In this document: positions 5,222 through 9,865 of the stretch, piece after piece
How the letters are laid out: every line of letters starts with the position of its first letter
Numbering within the stretch: the first letter of the stretch is position 1
Source of the DNA: Stutzerimonas stutzeri RCH2
GTDB taxonomy: Bacteria; Pseudomonadota; Gammaproteobacteria; Pseudomonadales; Pseudomonadaceae
Direction: 5' to 3'
Assembly (NCBI RefSeq): GCF_000327065.1
Contig: NC_019938.1
Span: forward strand, 1 to 9,865
Length of the DNA: 9,865 bases
The notes under the pieces: generated by a model
Told to the model about the DNA's origin: nothing
What the model saw: only the letters and a program-made list of their open reading frames with translations
The model's database searches: none
Position numbers and translations under genes: made by a program

Positions 5222-5334
5222 CCGACAGTCGGCTTAAAGAACTGAATCGCCAACACGATAACCACGCAAACCATGCGGCTGTTCGGAACCTGGGGAGGGA
5301 CCGCAGCCGCAGCTCAAGGAGTGATACCGAATGA
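5218..5334 (+). CDS. Possible CTG-start ORF, 38 aa
   Basis: A frame beginning with CTG at 5218, preceded by GGAGG (5206-5210), would encode a very hydrophilic product (TDSRLKELNRQHDNHANHA and onward, ending SRSSRSDTE). Its TGA (5332-5334) overlaps the next ATG as ATGA, and its start overlaps the previous stop. That chain of overlaps is typical of this element. CTG starts are rare and the composition is odd, so it may not be translated. A CCGACAGTCGG palindrome (5222-5232) lies inside. Confidence 0.22.
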   Translation: MTDSRLKELNRQHDNHANHAAVRNLGRDRSRSSRSDTE

Positions 5335-5651
5335 CCGCAATGACCGCAGAAGCAAACGCCACCGCAGTGACTGAGCCCGTACTAGCACACCTGACCGACG
5401 AGCAGCAGAAAGCCATTCATGACCTGCTGGAGGCCGAGCGACATCACACACTCCATTACTGGACGGTGCTTAACGAGCTGCGCGCACAAGGCAAGCTGAC
5501 GGAGTGGTACCGGGAGAGGGGCGCAGGCAGCCAGGCGCAGATTGATGCATTCCGAGCCGATCGGACGGCAGTAAATCAAGCACTGTTCGGCCGCAACAGT
5601 CTCAACGAATGGGAGAACTTCGACGAAGAGACGCTGCGAGAGATCCTGTAG
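5331..5651 (+). CDS. Hypothetical protein, 106 aa
   Basis: The last gene of the middle operon, with AAGGAG at 5316-5321 before its ATG. An in-frame ATG three codons later is also possible. After a low-complexity Ala/Thr start (MTAMTAEANATAVTE) the protein is largely helical and acidic: LTDEQQKAIHDLLEAERHH (about 21-39), TVLNELRAQGKLTEWYRERG (45-64) and ENFDEETLREIL at the end. There is no membrane segment or known motif. It ends 19 bases before a strong terminator. Function is unknown. Confidence 0.78.
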   Translation: MTAMTAEANATAVTEPVLAHLTDEQQKAIHDLLEAERHHTLHYWTVLNELRAQGKLTEWYRERGAGSQAQIDAFRADRTAVNQALFGRNSLNEWENFDEETLREIL

Positions 5652-5669
5652 ACCGTCAATTGCCACCAG

Positions 5670-5694
5670 ACCCCGCCACCGAGCGGGGTTTTTT
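5670..5694 (+). terminator. Rho-independent terminator of the middle operon
   Basis: CCCCGC (5671-5676) pairs with GCGGGG (5683-5688) around CACCGA, extended by an A-T pair and followed by six T residues (5689-5694). The stem is the same as in the terminator at 4095-4120. Confidence 0.93.
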
Positions 5695-5696
5695 AT

Positions 5697-5714
5697 GTGC
5701 TCAGAACTGAGCAC
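5697..5714. repeat. Perfect 7-bp inverted repeat
   Basis: GTGCTCA (5697-5703) and TGAGCAC (5708-5714) are separated by GAAC. The repeat follows the terminator directly, so it is either an operator or an accessory stem. Confidence 0.6.
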
Positions 5715-5730
5715 GTTTCGTGCACCAAGC

Positions 5731-5757
5731 GTTCAGCGATCGTTCAACACCTGTTCA
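5731..5757 (+). repeat. Three GTTCA repeats at 11-bp spacing
   Basis: GTTCA begins at 5731, 5742 and 5753, exactly 11 bases apart each time, and the last two read GTTCAAC. The regular spacing, about one helical turn, suggests cooperative protein binding. Confidence 0.5.
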
Positions 5758-6062
5758 ACGCCAGTCGGTATCCATGAAAACCCGCCTGTTACGCAGCGCG
5801 CCGCGGCAGATCCGCGCTTTGCGCTGAATCGCTGACTGGTGATAAAGATTAGAATCAAAAGTCAGCCGCCCGGGGCGCAGACCAGCCCTTTGCCGCTGTT
5901 ACAAGCCACGCCAGCCGCTCGATACGCCCATTCCGCCACCCTGCCCACAGCCAGATCGCGAACGCCTCGCCACGGCGATTCTGGAGCCTCTGAGAGATAC
6001 ACCAAGCCATCACCAGGGCGGCACCCGTTACGCCACTGTTACACCTGACAGCAGGCCGGAGC

Positions 6063-6124
6063 AGGTGCGCAAAACGCTGGTACGCAAGCCGGTGCGCACG
6101 GAATCGGTACTTTCCAGGTGCGTA
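6063..6124 (+). repeat. Four GGTRCGYA direct repeats
   Basis: AGGTGCGCA (6063), TGGTACGCA (6078), CGGTGCGCA (6090) and AGGTGCGTA (6116) share GGTRCGYA, with spacings of 15, 12 and 26 bases. They are all in one orientation and look like protein binding sites. Confidence 0.5.
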
Positions 6125-6135
6125 CCGCGCTAGTC

Positions 6136-6160
6136 GAAATTACCAATTCTGGTAGTTCCG
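6136..6160. repeat. Inverted repeat around TACCA/TGGTA
   Basis: TACCA (6141-6145) and TGGTA (6150-6154) are perfect inverted copies around ATTC, and the symmetry extends outward to 8 of 10 positions. It is operator-like. Confidence 0.5.
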
Positions 6161-6176
6161 ATAGGCACGCCCCCCG

Positions 6177-6204
6177 CCCGACACACCCGACAGACACCCC
6201 GACA
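6177..6204 (+). repeat. CCCGACA repeats shared with the HTH gene
   Basis: CCCGACA starts at 6177, 6186 and 6198. The 19 bases CCCGACACACCCGACAGAC (6177-6195) are identical to 1691-1709 inside the HTH protein gene. Confidence 0.65.
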
Positions 6205-6362
6205 GCTCGCCAGACGTATCACTTTGCCTGTCCGTTATTTAGTGCAACGACTGCCCCTCACCTTGACCCCTGAAAGCCCCGCCGCATCGCCCTGGATGGC
6301 GTCTCCGATCTGTTGCACCTGAGGCACACCTAAAAACTACTGGATGAATACACACTAAAAGC

Positions 6363-6412
6363 TTGTCTTCTGCTCGAATCGGCATATCATGTCAACTATG
6401 ACGACATGTCGT
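6363..6412 (+). promoter_or_regulatory. Promoter and palindromic operator of the phage operon
   Basis: TTGTCT (6363-6368) and TATCAT (6385-6390) are 16 bases apart; the -10 matches five of six consensus positions. ACGACATGTCGT (6401-6412) is a perfect 12-bp palindrome at the expected transcription start, and a further half-site ATGTC lies in the -10 (6389-6393). A repressor binding here would block the whole rightward phage operon. Confidence 0.55.
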
Positions 6413-6438
6413 TTTTTATTACATAGCAGGGGCAGAAA

Positions 6439-6624
6439 ATGGCATTTACAGAATCTCAGCAGCCGACCAAGCGCCGCGGACGTGCCAAGGACGTGACTAA
6501 GCGAGAGGTAGAGGCCGCCCGTAATCGCCTACGCGATGCTGCAGCGGCTGGTGATGTTCAAGCCTGCGCCGCCCTGATTGCCCTAGCTGAGAACAAGCCA
6601 CCACACCAGGACGCCGCCGCATGA
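6439..6624 (+). CDS. Hypothetical basic protein, 61 aa
   Basis: The first gene after the rightward promoter, with AGGGG at 6428-6432 as ribosome binding site. The N terminus is basic and unstructured (QQPTKRRGRAKDVTKREVE), and the rest is an Ala-rich helical pair (AARNRLRDAAAAGDVQA, CAALIALAENK). It could bind nucleic acid, but no family is recognised. Its stop overlaps the next ATG. Confidence 0.75.
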   Translation: MAFTESQQPTKRRGRAKDVTKREVEAARNRLRDAAAAGDVQACAALIALAENKPPHQDAAA

Positions 6625-6893
6625 CTGCCAGCCGCTCTAGAAACCGCCTCACTGACGTAAGTGCTACAGCTCAGTGCGCGCGCCTCTTGGAGCGGCTACA
6701 GACCGGCTCCATCAATAGTTTCGAGATCGTTTCGGAACTGAATATTTGCCGACCAGGCGCCCGCATTGCTGACCTTCGGGCCGGCGGTCACCCGATCAAG
6801 ACCCACCTCTCCGACCTGATCGACGAGCACGGCTTCAAGCATCCCCGCGTGGCGACGTACTACCTCACAGCTGCTGAGGAGGCCGCAGCATGA
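6621..6893 (+). CDS. Winged-HTH-like phage protein, 90 aa
   Basis: A small protein with a helix-turn-helix-like arrangement: QCARLLERLQTGSINSFEIV (about residues 18-37) then SELNICRPGARIADLRAGGHPIKT (38-61). The pattern of R-x-x-DLR followed by a G-x-PI turn is that of the short helix-turn-helix domain proteins found in many phages, whose role is unknown. AGGA at 6608-6611 precedes the ATG, and both ends overlap neighbours by ATGA. It probably binds DNA and may regulate this operon. Confidence 0.78.
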   Translation: MTASRSRNRLTDVSATAQCARLLERLQTGSINSFEIVSELNICRPGARIADLRAGGHPIKTHLSDLIDEHGFKHPRVATYYLTAAEEAAA

Positions 6894-7069
6894 CCCCCGA
6901 AGAGTTCAAGGAACTGCGCCGCCAAGAGGCGCGCCAGACCATCCAGGCGATGGGCCTGAAGATGACGGCCAAGCCGAACGGGCTGATCCACATTCACGGC
7001 CGCGGCCTGGACGTAACCGTGCGGGATCTGGCCTCGCTGCAGGAATCCGATTTCAGAGGGGCGTGGTGA
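6890..7069 (+). CDS. Hypothetical protein, 59 aa
   Basis: This gene starts at the ATG overlapping the previous stop and has a strong GAGGAGG site at 6876-6882. The product has a helical charged N terminus (MTPEEFKELRRQEARQTIQA), a small strand-turn-strand core (LIHIHGRGLDVTVRDL) and ends RGAW. Its TGA overlaps the next ATG (TGATG). No family is recognised. The perfect overlaps on both sides and the strong ribosome binding site support it as a real gene. Confidence 0.72.
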   Translation: MTPEEFKELRRQEARQTIQAMGLKMTAKPNGLIHIHGRGLDVTVRDLASLQESDFRGAW

Positions 7070-7275
7070 TGCATCCCGTCCAACTGGAAACCGGCCCCCG
7101 CTTGCACCGCGCCGCCCAAGGCCTTCCTGAGAAATTCCATGTCCGTCTGAAACAGCAGGGCCGCACGTTGGTGGTTCTGCAGGGCGACACCGAGCAAGAA
7201 GCACACGAACGCGCTCAGCGGCTCGCTGACGCCCTTTTTAGCAATCAAGGAGGGTGGACCATTGAGCCAGCCTGA
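7069..7275 (+). CDS. Hypothetical protein, 68 aa
   Basis: I prefer the ATG at 7069, which overlaps the preceding stop and follows AGAGGGG (7055-7061); a GTG two codons upstream is also open. The product has two strands (KFHVRLKQQGRTLVVLQGD, about residues 22-40) and a helix (EQEAHERAQRLADALFS), a compact beta-beta-alpha pattern. It is unrecognised. Its last 14 bases overlap the next gene and contain that gene's ribosome binding site. Confidence 0.7.
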   Translation: MHPVQLETGPRLHRAAQGLPEKFHVRLKQQGRTLVVLQGDTEQEAHERAQRLADALFSNQGGWTIEPA

Positions 7276-7795
7276 CCTGCGCGCGGTGCAAAGCACTGCC
7301 GATTATGCGAACGGACCAGACGGCACCGATCTGGAGACAGCCCTGGAGCTGATGGCAGACCTCCTGAAAGGCCGTGAGCCCCGCCCCGCTGATGACGCCA
7401 AGACATGGACCGCTGCGATGCTCCAAGGCGGCGCCCTGGGCATCTATGGCGACTTCTTGTTCGGCGAGGCCAACCGCTTTGGTGGTGGGCTGATCGGCTC
7501 GCTGGCAGGCCCGACAGCGGGCGCAATTGAAGGCCTGGCCGACGTGCTCTACCGCGTCCGCGATGGAGACGATGCCGCAGCTGCCGCCGTCCGGTTCGGC
7601 ATCCAGCAAACGCCCTTTGCCAACCTGTTCTACACCCGTGCCGCGCTGGACTACCTCGTCCTGTACAGCGTGCAGGAATCGCTCAACCCCGGATCGCTAC
7701 GCCGTATGGAGCGCCGGATCGAGAAAGAGAACGCCCAGCGCTACCTGCTGGCCCCCTCAAAAACACACCTCGACCCATTCGGGTTAGAGCGTTGA
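7262..7795 (+). CDS. Protein resembling the C-terminal end of large podovirus proteins
   Basis: A 177-residue protein starting at TTG with an excellent AAGGAGG at 7247-7253. From about residue 55 it reads GALGIYGDFLFGEANRFGG, then a Gly/Ala-rich stretch, NLFYTRAALDYLVLYSVQES and NPGSLRRMERRIEKEN. To my knowledge this pattern is found at the very C terminus of multi-thousand-residue virion or polyvalent proteins of Bcep22/BPP-1-like podoviruses. Here it stands alone as a short gene. It is probably a structural or DNA-ejection protein; the Gly/Ala-rich part may insert in membrane. The family recall is from memory and the exact role is not established. Confidence 0.68.
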   Translation: MSQPDLRAVQSTADYANGPDGTDLETALELMADLLKGREPRPADDAKTWTAAMLQGGALGIYGDFLFGEANRFGGGLIGSLAGPTAGAIEGLADVLYRVRDGDDAAAAAVRFGIQQTPFANLFYTRAALDYLVLYSVQESLNPGSLRRMERRIEKENAQRYLLAPSKTHLDPFGLER

Positions 7796-7813
7796 TCCCT
7801 TCGGAGAAATCAC

Positions 7814-8140
7814 ATGTGCGGAAGTAAGCTGATCAAGACCATCCATAAAATCCACGACCCTCTCGACCTCGACAACAAGATTCTCGACAAGGTGGGTCTG
7901 CCCTCCCTGGCTGGCAAAGAGAACGGGCTGATGCCTGATCTCCTGAATGGTCCGGCCGAACTCACCGGGTCAACCGTTGCGAACCCCAACGCCGCGCCAA
8001 CTGAAGTGGACGGCGGCGTACTGGCTGCCCGTGAAGATGAGCGCCGCCGCCGCGCCGCCGCTGCTGGCTACGGCAGCACGATCCTGAGCAGCAGCCTCGG
8101 CGCTGCGCCAACTGGCCGCAAAACTCTGCTGGGGGTTTAA
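7814..8140 (+). CDS. Small phage virion-associated protein, 108 aa
   Basis: It begins MCGSKLIKTIHKIHDPLDLD and ends YGSTILSSSLGAAPTGRKTLLGV. This combination, a Met-Cys start, a PLDL segment and an RKTLLG tail after a basic Arg/Ala-rich helix (about residues 73-86), is typical of a family of short proteins encoded in the head-tail gene block of many tailed phages, especially podoviruses. The role is not firmly known. GGAGA at 7803-7807 precedes the ATG. The middle is likely disordered. Confidence 0.72.
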   Translation: MCGSKLIKTIHKIHDPLDLDNKILDKVGLPSLAGKENGLMPDLLNGPAELTGSTVANPNAAPTEVDGGVLAAREDERRRRAAAAGYGSTILSSSLGAAPTGRKTLLGV

Positions 8141-8142
8141 GC

Positions 8143-8763
8143 ATGGACTACGAAAGCATAGCCAACGCCTTCTACGGCACCCCTGTTACGCCCCCGGACG
8201 CTCCGGATTCGCTGCTGGGTAGCGGGAAGGCTCCCGAACCAGTCAGCCAGGCGCCAGACGGCCACATCGACGAAACGTCCTCAACCGAAAGCATCGCTGA
8301 CGCCTTCTATGGGATGAGTGAGCACCAGGTCCCCGCCGATCAGCACTACCCGGAGCTGGCCGACTTCTACGAAAACATGGAGCGCGAGGACCGGATAAAC
8401 GGCGAAGAAGTCGACAGCGCCGCATTCCACGCCAGCAGCACCGCCCTGCAGCAGTTCGCGGCCGAGGCAGGCTTCGGACGTGACCATATGCGAGCCCTGA
8501 TGACGACAGTGAACGACACCGTCACCGCCCCGATTACCTCCCTTGAGCAGCTAGAGGCCCGAAACGAGCGCTGCCTGTCTTCTCTGAGGACGTCCTGGGG
8601 GAGCGAGTTCGACCAAAACATGGCGTACGCCAAAGCCGAAGCGGCTCGCCTGATCAACACCGTCCCCAATGCCGGCAAGGTGCTGGATATGGGCGCCGGA
8701 TCTGACCCCGCCCTAGTGAAGCTGCTGGCCGAAGCCGGCCGCACCCGGGCACGCCGCAAATAA
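8143..8763 (+). CDS. Probable capsid scaffold/assembly-like protein
   Basis: A 206-residue acidic protein lying two bases after the previous stop, with GGGGG at 8131-8135. The C-terminal third (LRTSWGSEFDQNMAYAKAEA, then VPNAGKVLDMGAGSDPALVK and a basic RTRARRK tail) has the pattern of phage scaffold or capsid assembly proteins: a W-G-x-x-F/Y-D-x-N helix, a GxGxDPAL helix and a basic end that binds the capsid protein. The N-terminal half is disordered and carries the motif ESIA[ND]AFYG twice (residues 4-12 and 49-57). No major capsid gene is in the window, so the assignment rests on pattern alone. Confidence 0.55.
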   Translation: MDYESIANAFYGTPVTPPDAPDSLLGSGKAPEPVSQAPDGHIDETSSTESIADAFYGMSEHQVPADQHYPELADFYENMEREDRINGEEVDSAAFHASSTALQQFAAEAGFGRDHMRALMTTVNDTVTAPITSLEQLEARNERCLSSLRTSWGSEFDQNMAYAKAEAARLINTVPNAGKVLDMGAGSDPALVKLLAEAGRTRARRK

Positions 8764-8788
8764 CCCCCACACCGAGAAGGAACAAACC

Positions 8789-9457
8789 ATGACCGCCACC
8801 GCCCGCAACATCGACGAAGTAGAAGTCAGCCTCGACGCACGCCGCCAGGCTCTGGAGCTGCGACAGGAACAGCTCGAAGGCGAACACGAAGCCGCAGCAC
8901 TGGCCGCAGCAGAGGGAGACGATAATGCGACCAAGCGCGTACCGGCCATTAAGCAGGAGCTGCGCGAGCTGCAGGACGAGCTGACCGCGCTTGATGCCGC
9001 CTGCCGCGCCCTGGATCGCCGCAAGCATGACCAGCGTATCAATGAGCGCGTTGCCGCCGTGAAGACTGCAGAGCAGGCAATCCCCGGCGCTTGCCGATCG
9101 CTGCAGGCGTCATGGAGCAAGCTGGAATCTGCTTTCGCAGAAGTCGGCGCCGCCTGGGCTGACGTGAAGGAAGTAGCACAAGCCACGAATTCCCATGCCC
9201 GAGCGTGCCAGCAGCCAGGCGTCATGCCGAACCGCATAGAAACCCGCAACGATATTGCGCTCGACGCCTTAGCTGGCCTTGCAGGGAAACTGCTCTTCAT
9301 CGCCACCCAGGACGAGATCGAGCCAAACGGCGTGCGCTATGGGAACAGCCCTGTCGTCCCGGAAGAGGTACGCGAACGCATCAACACCATCCTGGAAGCC
9401 ATCCAGCGTAATGCCGTCATGCATTCGGCGCGCTCAGTGAAGGCGATCCGGGAATGA
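8789..9457 (+). CDS. Coiled-coil protein of unknown function, 222 aa
   Basis: AAGGA at 8777-8781 precedes the ATG. Residues about 8-80 form a long charged heptad region (DARRQALELRQEQLEGEHEA and later QELRELQDELTALDAACRAL), a typical parallel or antiparallel coiled coil. The second half (about 100-222) is mixed helical, with a core near IALDALAGLAGKLLFI and a terminal segment VPEEVRERINTILEAIQRN. No catalytic motif, signal peptide or membrane helix is present. It lies between the scaffold-like gene and the small terminase gene, and its stop overlaps the terminase ATG, so a role in the virion or packaging is likely. Confidence 0.75.
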   Translation: MTATARNIDEVEVSLDARRQALELRQEQLEGEHEAAALAAAEGDDNATKRVPAIKQELRELQDELTALDAACRALDRRKHDQRINERVAAVKTAEQAIPGACRSLQASWSKLESAFAEVGAAWADVKEVAQATNSHARACQQPGVMPNRIETRNDIALDALAGLAGKLLFIATQDEIEPNGVRYGNSPVVPEEVRERINTILEAIQRNAVMHSARSVKAIRE

Positions 9458-9855
9458 CACCCAAACAAGAGGCCTTCTGTCTGGCCTACATCGAGACAGG
9501 CAACGCAAGCGAGGCCTACCGTCGGGCCTACAACGCGGAGAACATGAAGCCGGAGACGGTGAACAACAAGGGCTATGAGCTGCTGCAGAAGGGCGAGATC
9601 AGGGCGAGGCTGGCAGAACTGCGTGAGCCCATCCTGGAACGCCACGGCGACACCGTAGACAGCCTGCTGGAAGAGCTGGAGGCAGCGAGGGCGCGGGCCT
9701 TGGCAGTTGACCGGCCATCTGCCGCGGTATCGGCCACGATGGGCAAGGCGCGCCTCCTGGGGCTCGACCGTCAGCAACTGGATGTGACGGTGGATTTCAA
9801 GGTCGGCTTGGCTGACAAGCTGAAGGCCGCACGGGAGCGAGCCGGCCGGGTTTAG
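9454..9855 (+). CDS. terS: Phage terminase small subunit
   Basis: The DNA-recognition subunit of the phage packaging motor. The start MTPKQEAFCLAYIETGNASE followed by AYRRAYNAENMKPETVNNKG and ELLQKGEIRARLAELRE is the classic Terminase_2 N-terminal helix-turn-helix, which binds the packaging site. A central oligomerisation helix (DTVDSLLEELEAARARALA) and a C-terminal tail (LADKLKAARERAGRV) that would contact the large subunit follow. The 133-residue length is on the short side but normal. The ATG overlaps the previous stop, with GAAGG at 9439-9443. The large terminase gene is expected just to the right. Confidence 0.93.
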   Translation: MTPKQEAFCLAYIETGNASEAYRRAYNAENMKPETVNNKGYELLQKGEIRARLAELREPILERHGDTVDSLLEELEAARARALAVDRPSAAVSATMGKARLLGLDRQQLDVTVDFKVGLADKLKAARERAGRV

Positions 9856-9865
9856 GTGGGGCAAA

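Larger units (their letters stand above)
5715..6362. other. Repeat-rich non-coding region
   Basis: About 650 bases with no convincing gene on either strand. It contains three phased GTTCA repeats (5731-5757), an AGCGCG/CGCGCT hairpin (5795-5818), an AT-rich patch near 5841-5860, several TGTTAC motifs, a set of GGTRCGYA repeats (6063-6124), an inverted repeat near 6141-6154, and three CCCGACA motifs (6177-6204). GTGCAAC at 6242-6248 and GTTGCAC at 6312-6318 face each other. Such density of short repeats suits a partition site, a second origin element or a control region. Confidence 0.5.

Noticed and set aside
5839..6048. A 69-codon + strand ORF in the non-coding block.
   Set aside because: Its GTG start has no ribosome binding site, the product is low-complexity and Pro/Arg/Ser rich, and the DNA is full of short repeats.
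8713..9306. A 197-codon minus-strand ORF.
   Set aside because: It is antisense to the coiled-coil gene, and its Ser/Ala/Arg-rich composition is typical of antisense frames in GC-rich DNA.

Overview
This window looks like part of a phage-derived mobile element from a GC-rich proteobacterium. The GC content is about 60% by eye, Shine-Dalgarno sites are strong, and many genes overlap by ATGA. Pseudomonas or a close relative is my best guess, but nothing here proves the genus. There are no rRNA or tRNA genes and no host housekeeping genes.

Left part (1-1900): a small hypothetical ORF, a leftward two-helix membrane protein, a small serine recombinase of the resolvase/invertase type, and a DNA-binding protein with an N-terminal helix-turn-helix, a Pro/Thr/Asp-rich linker and a C-terminal coiled coil. 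Replication part (1900-4630): a structured leader, an AlpA-like regulator, and a 568-residue primase-helicase with a CHC2-type zinc finger and a VapE-family ATPase. A strong terminator follows. After it come about ten copies of GTGGTGGGAT in both orientations, a perfect 35-bp direct repeat and an AT-rich stretch, which together look like a replication origin, and then three consecutive hairpins.

Middle part (4570-5700): a compact operon with its own promoter. It starts with a ribbon-helix-helix protein whose promoter lies inside a nested inverted repeat, which suggests autoregulation. Several small unknown genes follow, and a rho-independent terminator closes the operon. A repeat-rich non-coding stretch (5695-6438) comes next. 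It holds short phased direct repeats, inverted repeats and a 19-bp sequence that also occurs inside the HTH protein gene.

Right part (6360-9855): a rightward phage operon starting from a promoter that overlaps a perfect 12-bp palindrome. It encodes small proteins, a winged-HTH-like protein, a stand-alone protein resembling the C-terminal end of very large podovirus proteins, a small MCGS...RKTLLGV protein, a scaffold-like protein, a coiled-coil protein and the small terminase subunit. The window ends just after the terminase gene, so the large terminase, portal and capsid genes, if present, lie to the right.

The order recombinase, AlpA, primase-helicase, origin 3' of the primase gene, small regulators, then small terminase resembles phage-inducible satellite islands. 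The resolvase and virion-type genes would equally suit a temperate phage or phage-plasmid. The window alone cannot decide between these.
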